A DNA stretch of 64,000 nucleotides, taken from NCBI RefSeq assembly GCF_004916975.1, contig NZ_STGQ01000005.1, positions 1 through 64,000 on the forward strand, given 5' to 3'. Under the pieces are notes generated by a model that had not been told where the DNA came from, did not search any database, and saw nothing but the letters and a program-made list of their open reading frames with translations. The stretch is from Paenibacillus dokdonensis. GTDB lineage: Bacteria > Bacillota > Bacilli > Paenibacillales > Paenibacillaceae. Below, piece by piece: positions 17,853 to 29,009 of this stretch (the first letter of the stretch is position 1; each line of letters begins with the position of its first letter). The position numbers and the translations under genes are program-made.

Positions 17853-18304
17853 GCGGCCAAGACAATCAGGGGCTGACGCCGGAAGCGGGATGGTTCAGCT
17901 ACCCTCCCTCCAGACAGCCCCGGCTGATTCCGCCGATTGTGCTCGCATACATCGGGGACGCCATTTATGAAGTAGCTGTCAGGCAGTACTTGATCTCCAA
18001 ACCGAATCTGAAGCCGAATCAGCTTCACCGTCAGGCGACCGGAATGGTGTCAGCCAAAGCACAAAGCCGGATCGTGACAGCCCTCGATCCTGTTTTAACG
18101 GATGTGGAAAAGGACGTCGTAAGACAAGGACGCAATGCCAAATCCGGCAGCATTCCCAAAAATGCCGACGTGCTGGAATACCGCCACGCTACGGCATTTG
18201 AAAGTCTGATCGGATATCTGTACTACATGCAGCAGCTCGATCGGATGCGGGAGCTTATTGGAATGGGTATTGAATATATAGAACAAAATCAGCATGTAAA
18301 ATAA
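17849..18304 (+). CDS. mrnC: Mini-ribonuclease III (151 aa)
   Basis: Dimeric RNase III-like enzyme that matures 23S rRNA ends. It consists only of the catalytic domain; the double-stranded RNA-binding domain of RNase III is absent, as is normal here. The signature VLAYIGDAIYEVAVRQYL carries the catalytic Asp, and the second acidic site lies in ATAFESLIGYLY. ATG overlaps the cysS stop (ATGA), indicating coupling. Confidence 0.95.
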   Translation: MSGQDNQGLTPEAGWFSYPPSRQPRLIPPIVLAYIGDAIYEVAVRQYLISKPNLKPNQLHRQATGMVSAKAQSRIVTALDPVLTDVEKDVVRQGRNAKSGSIPKNADVLEYRHATAFESLIGYLYYMQQLDRMRELIGMGIEYIEQNQHVK

Positions 18305-18321
18305 AGCTTCTGGAGGATATC

Positions 18322-19065
18322 ATGGATGAAGAAATCATCGGCGGAAAGCACTCGGTTATCGAAGCGCTAAAATCCGGCCGTACCATCAACAAAATTTGGA
18401 TTGCTGAAAATGCACAAAAGCATTTGACACAGCCAATCATTATCGAGGCTAAAAAGCTGGGAATTGTGATCCAGCAGGTCGATAAGCGCAAGCTTGACCA
18501 AATGGCACCTGACATGCAGCATCAGGGTGTAGTCGCGCAGGTTGCGCCTTACGCTTACGCGGAAGTAGAGGATATTCTGCGGGTGGCGGAAGATAAGGGC
18601 GAGCCGCCTTTTATCCTGCTGCTTGATGAAATTGAGGATCCTCACAATCTGGGATCAATCCTGCGTACAGCAGATTGTACCGGTGTGCACGGAGTCATTG
18701 TCCCAAAACGCCGCTCGGCGCAGGTGACAGCCACTGTCTCCAAAACCTCAGCAGGAGCAGCAGAATATGTCCCGGTAGCAAGGGTTACCAATTTAGGACA
18801 GACGATTGATTCTCTGAAGGAAAAAGGAGTTTGGGTCGTAGGTACGGATGTTTCGGCTCCTGCGGGGATCTATGAAACCAACGTCTTTGACGGTCCGGTA
18901 GCCATCGTCATTGGCAATGAAGGCAAAGGTATGGGGCGGCTTATCCGGGAAAAATGCGATGTTTTGATCAAGCTGCCGATGAACGGACAGATCAACTCGC
19001 TGAATGCCTCTGTGGCAGCCGGTGTAGTAATGTACGAAGTATTGCGCCGCCGTAATCAAGGTTAA
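18322..19065 (+). CDS. rlmB: 23S rRNA 2'-O-ribose methyltransferase, TrmH/SpoU family (247 aa)
   Basis: SAM-dependent 2'-O-methyltransferase of the SPOUT class, modifying a 23S rRNA guanosine. N-terminal L30e-like substrate-binding domain (IGGKHSVIEALKSGR), then the knotted catalytic domain with motif 1 LDEIEDPHNLGSILRTAD, motif 2 VIGNEGKGMG and motif 3 PMNGQINSLNASVAA. GGAGG lies 8 nt before ATG. The exact target nucleotide is inferred from orthology with YacO. Confidence 0.93.
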   Translation: MDEEIIGGKHSVIEALKSGRTINKIWIAENAQKHLTQPIIIEAKKLGIVIQQVDKRKLDQMAPDMQHQGVVAQVAPYAYAEVEDILRVAEDKGEPPFILLLDEIEDPHNLGSILRTADCTGVHGVIVPKRRSAQVTATVSKTSAGAAEYVPVARVTNLGQTIDSLKEKGVWVVGTDVSAPAGIYETNVFDGPVAIVIGNEGKGMGRLIREKCDVLIKLPMNGQINSLNASVAAGVVMYEVLRRRNQG

Positions 19066-19071
19066 CGTGAA

Positions 19072-19593
19072 ATGGCGGATTTGCGGGATGTGCTTCTGGT
19101 GGACGGCTACAATATGATCGGAGCCTGGCCGTCTCTTGCGAAGCTGTCGCAAATCAGCATGCAGGAGGCGCGCGATAATCTGCTTGGCAAGCTTGCGGAT
19201 TACCAGGCATTCACAGGCCGCAAAGTCATTGCCGTCTTCGATGCGTATCGGGTTCCCGGGCTTGGCAAAGCCTTTGCCCAAAGTAAAATACAGGTTTATT
19301 TCACAAAAGAGAAAGAAACTGCCGATGAATGTATAGAGCGGCTTGTGGGAGAACTCAGCCTTCGCAGCCGTAAAATATATGTAGCTACCAGCGATTTCAT
19401 CGAGCAGCATGTGATATTTGCACGCGGTGCGCTGCGGCTCTCCGCCCGTGAGCTTTTGATCGAGGTGGAGAACTGCGAGAAGGCGATACAAAACCGCATC
19501 AGGAGCGATCATGCCTCATCGACACGCAATACGCTGGACAGCAAGCTCAAACCGGAGCTTCGAGAAATATTCGAGAAATGGCGCAGGGAATGA
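19072..19593 (+). CDS. rae1: Rae1 (YacP), NYN-domain ribosome-associated endoribonuclease (173 aa)
   Basis: Cleaves certain mRNAs in the ribosomal A site. The PIN-like NYN fold starts LLVDGYNMIGAWP with the first catalytic Asp near residue 10, has an acidic site in VIAVFDAYR and another in ADECIERL, and ends in a basic helical tail. ATG 19072 has only a weak AAGG upstream, 6 bp after the rlmB stop, consistent with coupling. Last gene of the cysE operon; no terminator is obvious before the sigH promoter. Confidence 0.93.
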   Translation: MADLRDVLLVDGYNMIGAWPSLAKLSQISMQEARDNLLGKLADYQAFTGRKVIAVFDAYRVPGLGKAFAQSKIQVYFTKEKETADECIERLVGELSLRSRKIYVATSDFIEQHVIFARGALRLSARELLIEVENCEKAIQNRIRSDHASSTRNTLDSKLKPELREIFEKWRRE

Positions 19594-19669
19594 CAAATAG
19601 TGGTAGGGATTACAAATTTGAATCTCTTGACAATTTTGTTATTCATGTTCTTTTTTAGGTAATACGTGG

Positions 19670-19699
19670 TTGACGGTTTCAACTGCCATCATATATACT
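19670..19699 (+). promoter_or_regulatory. Candidate sigma-A promoter of sigH
   Basis: TTGACG (19670-19675) and TATACT (19694-19699) are 18 bp apart, placing the start about 50 nt before the sigH GTG. A second TTGACA at 19627 lacks a good -10. Confidence 0.6.
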
Positions 19700-19756
19700 G
19701 TTCGTATATTTCACAGAGTAACGGGGTACCTTGCGTTGCAGCCGGGGGGATTCTTG

Positions 19757-20401
19757 GTGAGTGTAGACCTCAAAGAATTATCGTTGTCGGATTACGAGTA
19801 CAAGTCAGATGAGGACGTTGTCGAATATTTTCGTGAAGGCGATAGCGAAGCGCTGGAGTTCTTGATTAACAAGTACCGGAATTTCGTGCGCGCCAAAGCC
19901 AGGTCTTACTTTTTGATCGGTGCGGACCGAGAGGATATCATTCAGGAAGGCATGATCGGCTTATACAAATCGATCCGAGATTTCCGGATGGACAAGCAGT
20001 CTTCGTTCAAAGCTTTCGCCGAGCTCTGTATTACAAGACAGATTATCACGGCGATCAAGACAGCGACAAGACAGAAGCATATTCCGCTGAATTCCTATGT
20101 ATCTTTGGACAAGCCGATTTACGATGAAGATTCCGACCGGACACTGCTTGATGTGATTTGTGGTACTCAGGTTTCTGATCCCGAGGAATTAATAATCAAC
20201 CAAGAAGAGTTTGTAGGTCTTGAGGACAAGATGTCCGAGATTTTGAGTGACCTGGAACGCAAAGTGCTGATGCTGTACTTGGACGGCCGCTCCTATCAGG
20301 AGATCGCGGTTGATCTCAAACGGCATGTGAAATCGATTGATAACGCACTGCAGCGCGTCAAACGCAAACTGGAACGTTATTTGGAAGTTCGTGATAATTA
20401 G
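19757..20401 (+). CDS. sigH: RNA polymerase sigma factor SigH (214 aa)
   Basis: Sigma-H directs early sporulation and competence genes. Region 2 is very conserved (FLINKYRNFVRAKARSYF, then GADREDIIQEGMIGLYKSI for -10 recognition), and region 4 ends in the helix-turn-helix SYQEIAVDLKRHVKSIDNAL. The computed frame extends upstream to 19670, but GTG 19757 follows a GGGGGG ribosome binding site by 7 nt and restores the family N-terminus. Monocistronic between its own promoter and terminator. Confidence 0.96.
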   Translation: MSVDLKELSLSDYEYKSDEDVVEYFREGDSEALEFLINKYRNFVRAKARSYFLIGADREDIIQEGMIGLYKSIRDFRMDKQSSFKAFAELCITRQIITAIKTATRQKHIPLNSYVSLDKPIYDEDSDRTLLDVICGTQVSDPEELIINQEEFVGLEDKMSEILSDLERKVLMLYLDGRSYQEIAVDLKRHVKSIDNALQRVKRKLERYLEVRDN

Positions 20402-20414
20402 ACGCTTAGATCCG

Positions 20415-20444
20415 AAAAAGACTCGCTTTAGAGTCTTTTTTTTT
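20415..20444 (+). terminator. Intrinsic terminator after sigH
   Basis: AAAAGACTC / GAGTCTTTT stem with loop GCTTTA and a run of nine T. The rest of the 20402-20798 gap carries the rpmG promoter and a ~175-nt leader; 20445-20589 shows nothing definite. Confidence 0.92.
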
Positions 20445-20589
20445 CACAATGGAACATGCCAAGGTTTAAGCATCTCAGGAATGAATCATACTGGTAAATG
20501 AATGCAGGCAGCTTGAACAGAGAAAAAAAGGCTTGAACCGACTAGGGGAAATGCGATCCCGGCACGCCGAAGACAGGGTCATTCTTTCG

Positions 20590-20618
20590 TTGACACGGGT
20601 TGACCCTTATGATAAAGT
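20590..20618 (+). promoter_or_regulatory. Sigma-A promoter of rpmG-secE-nusG
   Basis: TTGACA (20590-20595) and TAAAGT (20613-20618) are 17 bp apart, about 180 bp before rpmG. The -35 is perfect, the -10 is 4/6. Confidence 0.65.
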
Positions 20619-20798
20619 GTTTTAGGTAGGCCTAAATTCGCGTGTTTTAATGAATGTATGAGCAAAGACCGTAGGTTTTTGTTTATTGTTCATTTCGCAG
20701 GAACGGTTATTTTCTTTTCAGCAATGAAGGGCTTGGGCTGTTCTGCTAGGAAATATAGAGTCTTCTGGAAAGAAGGACGTCTTCGGGAGGTGCACAGC

Positions 20799-20948
20799 AT
20801 GCGGGTAATTATAACTTTGGCTTGTACGAACTGCAAACAAAGAAACTATACGACTACCAAAAACAAGCGAAATCACCCCGACCGCATGGAGATGAAGAAA
20901 TTTTGCAAGTTCTGTAACGAGCAAACTCCTCATCGCGAAACCAGATAG
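20799..20948 (+). CDS. rpmG: 50S ribosomal protein L33, zinc-binding form (49 aa)
   Basis: Small subunit-surface protein near the E site. Two CxxC pairs (CTNC and CKFC) give the zinc-ribbon C+ form. The preceding frame is open further upstream, but GGGAGGTG directly before ATG 20799 and the family length fix the start. It leads secE-nusG as in other Bacillota. Confidence 0.96.
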   Translation: MRVIITLACTNCKQRNYTTTKNKRNHPDRMEMKKFCKFCNEQTPHRETR

Positions 20949-20969
20949 TTTTTTGGAGGTGTAGTCGGC

Positions 20970-21161
20970 GTGAAAAGTAGTTTCAAGTCTCTGTTTTCCT
21001 TTTTCTCTGAAAGCTGGGCGGAGCTCAAAAAAGTTCGCTGGCCTAATCGTAAAGAGCTGACGAATTATACTCTTATCGTCCTCGGCACCATTGTATTCGT
21101 CACGATTTATTTTTGGGTTCTGGATATCGGCATTTCCGCTGTGATCGAAGCGATTATTTAA
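20970..21161 (+). CDS. secE: Preprotein translocase subunit SecE (63 aa)
   Basis: Essential small clamp of the SecYEG channel. The amphipathic segment SWAELKKVRWPNRKEL precedes a single transmembrane helix (~36-56), the short single-span form usual in Gram-positives. GTG start 20970 with GGAGGTG 10 nt upstream. Confidence 0.95.
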   Translation: MKSSFKSLFSFFSESWAELKKVRWPNRKELTNYTLIVLGTIVFVTIYFWVLDIGISAVIEAII

Positions 21162-21183
21162 GAAGGGTCCCGGGTGGCTTGAT

Positions 21184-21726
21184 ATGGAAACTATGGAAAA
21201 AAGATGGTACGTTGTGCATACCTATTCAGGGTATGAGAACAAGGTCAAGGCCAATTTAGAAAAACGTGTTGAGTCTATGGGCATGGAAGACAAGATTTTC
21301 CGCGTTCTTGTTCCGATGGAAGAAGAAGTGGTAAACAAGGATGGTAAGAAAAAGACCGTCATGAGAAAAGTTTACCCCGGTTATGTCTTGGTTGAAATGA
21401 TCCAGACTGACGACTCATGGTATGTTGTCCGCAACACGCCTGGAGTTACAGGATTCGTCGGATCGACGGGTTCGGGTTCTAAACCGACAGCATTGCTTCC
21501 AGATGAAGTTGAACAGATTCTGAAGCATATGGGAATGGAAGAGCCTAAACCTAAGATTGAATTCGACATTAAGGAATCTGTGCGTATCAAGGTTGGTCCG
21601 TTTGCGAATTTTGTGGGCTCTGTAGAAGAAATTCTAGCCGACAAGAGCAAACTCAAAGTTCACGTCAACATGTTTGGACGGGAAACCCCGCTTGAGCTGG
21701 ATTATACTCAAGTAGAGAAGATATAA
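21184..21726 (+). CDS. nusG: Transcription termination/antitermination factor NusG (180 aa)
   Basis: Binds RNA polymerase and modulates pausing, Rho action and transcription-translation coupling. N-terminal NGN domain (RWYVVHTYSGYENKV to ~110) and C-terminal KOW domain with VGPFANFVGSVEEI. ATG 21184 is the first start; ATG 21193 (MEKRWYVV) aligns with the Bacillus protein and is an alternative. Ends the rpmG-secE-nusG group. Confidence 0.97.
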   Translation: METMEKRWYVVHTYSGYENKVKANLEKRVESMGMEDKIFRVLVPMEEEVVNKDGKKKTVMRKVYPGYVLVEMIQTDDSWYVVRNTPGVTGFVGSTGSGSKPTALLPDEVEQILKHMGMEEPKPKIEFDIKESVRIKVGPFANFVGSVEEILADKSKLKVHVNMFGRETPLELDYTQVEKI

Positions 21727-21794
21727 AATTCTTCAGGTTTCTTGTGGGAGGGGCCATAGAGTCCCGTTAACCACTTTTGAAGGAGGTGTCTTAC

Positions 21795-22220
21795 ATGGCA
21801 AAAAAGGTAATCAAAATGGTGAAACTGCAAATTCCTGCAGGTAAAGCGAATCCAGCACCACCAGTAGGTCCAGCATTGGGTCAAGCAGGTGTCAACATCA
21901 TGGCATTCTGTAAAGAATTCAACGCTCGTACTGCTGATCAAGCTGGTCTGATTATTCCGGTTGAAATCTCGGTATTTGAAGATCGCTCCTTTACGTTTAT
22001 CACTAAAACTCCACCGGCTGCAGTTCTGCTTCGCGTAGCTGCAAAAATCGAGAAGGGTTCCGGCGAACCTAACAAGAAAAAGGTGGCAACTGTTAAACGT
22101 AGCGCGGTTCGTGAAATCGCTGAAACTAAAATGCCTGACCTTAACGCTGCATCTGTTGAAGCTGCTATGCGTATGGTTGAAGGTACTGCCCGCAGTATGG
22201 GTATCACTATCGAAGACTAA
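21795..22220 (+). CDS. rplK: 50S ribosomal protein L11 (141 aa)
   Basis: Part of the GTPase-associated centre, needed for RelA activation and the site of thiopeptide action. The proline-rich N-terminus KLQIPAGKANPAPPVGPALG and the C-terminal rRNA-binding KMPDLNAASVEAAMRMVEG are canonical. ATG 21795 follows AAGGAGGTG; the earlier in-frame start at 21777 lies before the binding site. Confidence 0.98.
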   Translation: MAKKVIKMVKLQIPAGKANPAPPVGPALGQAGVNIMAFCKEFNARTADQAGLIIPVEISVFEDRSFTFITKTPPAAVLLRVAAKIEKGSGEPNKKKVATVKRSAVREIAETKMPDLNAASVEAAMRMVEGTARSMGITIED

Positions 22221-22243
22221 TTATTTCGGTTTTTCTGCGACAA

Positions 22244-22261
22244 CCGGTCAAGCGTGACCGG
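22244..22261 (+). other. Intercistronic hairpin rplK/rplA
   Basis: CCGGTCA-AGCG-TGACCGG is a perfect 7-bp stem with a 4-nt loop, without a T tract. It could be a mRNA-stability element or an L1 feedback site; neither is shown by sequence alone. Confidence 0.5.
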
Positions 22262-22307
22262 CATATGTGGGAGGAATTTCCGTTAAAACCACAAAGGAGG
22301 AACAAAC

Positions 22308-23000
22308 ATGGCGAAACATGGTAAGAAATATGTTGAAGCTGCCAAGTTGATTGACAGCGAAACATTTTACGAACCAGCAGAAGCCGTTGAACTTGTGAAA
22401 AAAGCTGCGACAGCTAAATTCGACGAAACCGTTGAAGTTGCAGTGCGTTTGGGTGTAGACCCACGTAAACAAGATCAGGCTGTTCGTGGTGTTGTTGTCC
22501 TGCCTCACGGCACAGGCAAAACACAACGTGTACTGGTATTTGCAAAAGGTGAAAAAGCGAAGGAAGCGGAAGCGGCTGGCGCGGATTATGTTGGCGATCA
22601 AGACATGATCAACAAGATCCAACAAGGCTGGTTCGAATTCGACGTCTGCGTAGCTACACCTGATATGATGAGCGAAGTCGGTAAACTGGGTCGTCTGCTC
22701 GGTGGTAAAGGCCTCATGCCTAACCCTAAAGCAGGTACAGTTACATTCGATGTTTCCAAAGCTGTTCAAGAAATTAAAGCTGGTAAAATCGAATACCGTC
22801 TGGACAAAGCAGGTCAAATTCATGCTCCAATTGGTAAAGCATCCTTTGATGCGGTAAAACTGAATGAGAACCTTAAAGCTCTCATCGACGCACTCAACCG
22901 CGCTAAACCAGCTGCTGCTAAAGGTGTTTATCTGAAAGGGATCGCAGTATCCTCGACGATGGGACCAAGCGCACGTGTGAGCACAGCTACTTACAGATAA
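22308..23000 (+). CDS. rplA: 50S ribosomal protein L1 (230 aa)
   Basis: Forms the L1 stalk that guides deacylated tRNA out of the E site; a translational repressor of its own operon in many bacteria. The signature GKGLMPNPKAGTVTFDVSKA and the nearby KIEYRLDKAGQIHAPIGK are intact. GGAGG sits 7 nt before ATG. Pairs with rplK. Confidence 0.98.
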   Translation: MAKHGKKYVEAAKLIDSETFYEPAEAVELVKKAATAKFDETVEVAVRLGVDPRKQDQAVRGVVVLPHGTGKTQRVLVFAKGEKAKEAEAAGADYVGDQDMINKIQQGWFEFDVCVATPDMMSEVGKLGRLLGGKGLMPNPKAGTVTFDVSKAVQEIKAGKIEYRLDKAGQIHAPIGKASFDAVKLNENLKALIDALNRAKPAAAKGVYLKGIAVSSTMGPSARVSTATYR

Positions 23001-23084
23001 TAAATATGACGTTGACTTCTGTCACGTTATCTGATAATCTGTAAAAGTTGTTGTAAAAGAACTGACCTTTAAAGTTGAATATGC

Positions 23085-23225
23085 TTACCGTAGACAGTAG
23101 GTGCCCTGCAAAGGCTTAATCTCCTACCGAGGTGTTGTGATAGAATATAGATGTTTGCTCCCGAATACGTTTCGGACAACCATCATTCATCAGGCCTTCG
23201 TGATTCTACGGAGGCTTTTTACTTG
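23085..23225 (+). ncRNA. Ribosomal protein L10 leader
   Basis: The 340-bp gap 23001-23340 contains the conserved L10-leader core (around CCGTAGACAGTAGGTGCC and CTCCTACCGAGGTG, 23088-23135). It mimics the 23S rRNA site bound by L10-(L12)4. Excess L10 complex should favour termination at the attenuator and limit rplJ-rplL. I see no convincing promoter in the gap, so it may be read through from rplK-rplA or from a weak promoter. A 82-codon ORF across it is not a gene. Confidence 0.85.
23193..23221 (+). terminator. Attenuator terminator of the L10 leader
   Basis: GCCTTCGT pairs with ACGGAGGC (one G-U pair) around loop GATTCT, followed by TTTTT. It sits between the L10-binding core and rplJ. Confidence 0.8.
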
Positions 23226-23340
23226 CCTAGAACGAGTATGGGACGGGAAGTAGTCAGACTTTTCATCCTAACGATACAGAATGTCCCGGTAATTCCGGAT
23301 CCGGATGCCGAGGCAGTGAAACTTTCAGGAGGTGTAGACA

Positions 23341-23844
23341 TTGGCAAACGCAAAAGTGATTCAAGCGAAACAAGAAGCAGTAGATGTTGTAACGGCTAAA
23401 TTGCGCGATAGCGTAACTACCGTTGTAGCGGACTACCGTGGATTGAACGTTTCCCAAGTGACCGAACTGCGTAAGCAGCTTCGTGAAGCTGGCGTTGAAT
23501 TCCAAGTGTTGAAAAACACGTTGCTGCGCCGCGCTACCGCTGCTGCTGAGCTGACAGAACTGGACGAAGTATTGACCGGTCCTACAGCGATTGCATTCAG
23601 TGCGGATGACGCCGTAGCTCCAGCCAAAATCCTTAACGATTTTGCTAAGAAGAACGATGCATTGAAATTGAAAGGTGGCGTGGTCGAAGGCCGTGTAGTT
23701 GGCGTTGACCAAGTTAAAGCGCTGGCAGAACTGCCATCCCGCGAAGGTCTCCTTTCCATGCTCCTCAGCGTGCTTCAAGCTCCTATGCGCAACTTCGCGC
23801 TTGCAGTTAAAGCCGTTGCAGAGAAAGAAGAGCAAGGCGCGTAA
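23341..23844 (+). CDS. rplJ: 50S ribosomal protein L10 (167 aa)
   Basis: Base of the L7/L12 stalk. N-terminal rRNA-binding domain with VVADYRGLNVSQVTELRKQL and KNTLLRRA, C-terminal helix that carries L12 dimers. It uses a TTG start with CAGGAGGTG 9 nt upstream. Preceded by its autoregulatory leader, followed by rplL. Confidence 0.98.
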   Translation: MANAKVIQAKQEAVDVVTAKLRDSVTTVVADYRGLNVSQVTELRKQLREAGVEFQVLKNTLLRRATAAAELTELDEVLTGPTAIAFSADDAVAPAKILNDFAKKNDALKLKGGVVEGRVVGVDQVKALAELPSREGLLSMLLSVLQAPMRNFALAVKAVAEKEEQGA

Positions 23845-23915
23845 GCACCTGTCTCTTCATGCAGTATGAAGTACAAACAACCAAAAAACTTTTATTATAA
23901 AATGGAGGTTCAACC

Positions 23916-24281
23916 ATGAGTAAAGAGCAAATCTTGGAAGCAATCAAAGGTATGACTGTTTTGGAACTGAACGATCTTGTTAAAGCAATCGAAGAAGAAT
24001 TCGGCGTAACTGCTGCAGCTCCTATGGCTATGGTAGGCGGCGGCGCTGGCGCGGCTGAAGCTGAAGAGCAAACTGAATTCGACGTAATCCTGACTAGCGC
24101 TGGTGCTTCTAAAATCAACGTTATCAAAGCAGTTCGCGAAATCACTGGCCTTGGCTTGAAAGAAGCTAAAGACCTCGTTGACAACGCACCAAAACCACTG
24201 AAAGAAAAAGTGGGTAAAGAAGAAGCTGATTCCGTTAAAGCTAAATTGGAAGAAGCAGGCGCTGTAGTAGAAGTGAAGTGA
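23916..24281 (+). CDS. rplL: 50S ribosomal protein L7/L12 (121 aa)
   Basis: Flexible stalk protein recruiting translational GTPases. N-terminal dimerisation domain, Ala/Gly hinge (near residues 35-50) and the C-terminal factor-binding domain with KINVIKAVREITGLGLKEAK. Ends at a strong terminator. Confidence 0.98.
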   Translation: MSKEQILEAIKGMTVLELNDLVKAIEEEFGVTAAAPMAMVGGGAGAAEAEEQTEFDVILTSAGASKINVIKAVREITGLGLKEAKDLVDNAPKPLKEKVGKEEADSVKAKLEEAGAVVEVK

Positions 24282-24306
24282 TTTCTTCTCAAGCTGCTTT
24301 AAACAT

Positions 24307-24341
24307 AACGAACCCCTTGAATTCTCAAGGGGTTCGTTTTT
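24307..24341 (+). terminator. Intrinsic terminator after rplL
   Basis: A perfect 14-bp stem (24307-24320 with 24325-24338), loop ATTC, T tract. Confidence 0.95.
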
Positions 24342-24423
24342 GTAAAAATCGCATTTCCCTATGTCTGAACTTAGACCGGTCGGGGAAATCTATGAATACA
24401 AGACCAAGATACGGAGGAACAGC

Positions 24424-25026
24424 ATGTCACAGCATTACTATTCGAATCAGCCGGAAGCCAGTCATGACAGACGTCAGCTGGAAGAACACCTTCGGGACCA
24501 GACCCTTAAGTTTATGAGCGATGCCGGAGTGTTTTCCAAAAAAGGCGTTGATTATGGCAGTAAGGTGCTTATTGAGGTGATGGATATTCCGGAGAATGCA
24601 GAGGTTCTGGATGTCGGCTGCGGCTATGGTCCGATTGGTTTTACTGCAGCCAGACTTGCTGGTAACGGTCACGTGACCATGCTCGATGTGAACTCCCGTG
24701 CGGTGGAATTAGCGAAAGAAAACGCAAAGCTGAACGGCATTCAAAATGTAACCATTCTGGAAAGCGATTTGCTGGCGGCCGTGCAGGGGAAGAGTTTTGA
24801 TATCATACTGACCAATCCACCCATTCGCGCCGGAAAAGAAACGGTGCATGCCATTTTCGAACAAGCGCATGCGCATTTGCGGGATGGAGGAGCGTTGTGG
24901 ATCGTCATCCAGAAAAAACAGGGTGCTCCTTCTGCCAAAGCGAAGCTTGAAGGCTTGTTCGGCCAGGTTGAGGAAGTAACGAAGGATAAAGGCTATCGGA
25001 TTTTCAAAGCTACAAAAATATCTTAA
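24424..25026 (+). CDS. Class I SAM-dependent methyltransferase, YbxB/RsmC-like (200 aa)
   Basis: Predicted nucleic-acid methyltransferase. Motif I VLDVGCGYGPIGFTAA binds SAM and motif IV is TNPPIRAGKE, the N-P-P-x-R-x-G-K pattern of the RsmC/RlmG group that methylates guanine N2 in rRNA. It has only the catalytic half of E. coli RsmC. ATG 24424 follows ACGGAGGA; an in-frame ATG at 24361 has no such site. Located between rplL and rpoB as in Bacillus (ybxB). The target base is inferred. Confidence 0.9.
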   Translation: MSQHYYSNQPEASHDRRQLEEHLRDQTLKFMSDAGVFSKKGVDYGSKVLIEVMDIPENAEVLDVGCGYGPIGFTAARLAGNGHVTMLDVNSRAVELAKENAKLNGIQNVTILESDLLAAVQGKSFDIILTNPPIRAGKETVHAIFEQAHAHLRDGGALWIVIQKKQGAPSAKAKLEGLFGQVEEVTKDKGYRIFKATKIS

Positions 25027-25044
25027 TAATGCACAATCGAACTA

Positions 25045-25073
25045 TTGACTTGAATTTGCAGATGTGATATTAT
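25045..25073 (+). promoter_or_regulatory. Sigma-A promoter of rpoB-rpoC
   Basis: TTGACT (25045-25050) and TATTAT (25068-25073) are 17 bp apart, with TGA before the -10 (extended). The leader would be ~305 nt (25080-25385). It contains an inverted repeat TTTTATGC / GCATAAAA (25133-25140 with 25149-25156) and a TATAAT at 25172-25177 without a good -35. I recognise no named leader family. Confidence 0.78.
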
Positions 25074-25385
25074 TATAAAATGTCAGTATTAGGATAGGCT
25101 TCTTGTCTTTAGTTGACTGAAATGTCAATAGCTTTTATGCGGAGAAATGCATAAAATAGGGCATGTTCACGTATAATATGTACATTTTGGGCAAATCTAC
25201 AGGATATGAGGTCACTTCCGTGTTTAGTAGGAAGACCATGGATAAGTTGCTCTTTGTTCGAAAGCATTCGGGTAAGGGCTTTTCTTTATTTGTGGATGAA
25301 TCCTCTGCATGAATCCATTATAAGGTTCCAAACAGAGGTTCGCAATCAATTTTTGAAGTGAGTAGACATGAGGGGTGAGTTAAAG

Positions 25386-28931
<3,546 letters not shown>

Positions 28932-28943
28932 GATCGTGATTAT

Positions 28944-28968
28944 GGCGGACGGGGCTAACCCGTCTGCC
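28944..28968 (+). other. Intercistronic hairpin rpoB/rpoC
   Basis: A 10-bp GC-rich stem (28944-28953 with 28959-28968, one G-U pair) closes GCTAA. There is no T run, so it is not a classical terminator. It resembles the hairpin after rpoC at 32654-32675. Confidence 0.6.
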
Positions 28969-29009
28969 TCATTCACGGATCAAAACAATAGGACTAGGAG
29001 GGTTGCTCC

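Noticed and set aside
23151..23399. 82-codon frame before rplJ
   Set aside because: Covers the L10 leader and attenuator and then overlaps rplJ out of frame.
25368..25385. ATG start 18 bases upstream for rpoB
   Set aside because: Weak ribosome binding site and no agreement with the family N-terminus; TTG 25386 has both.
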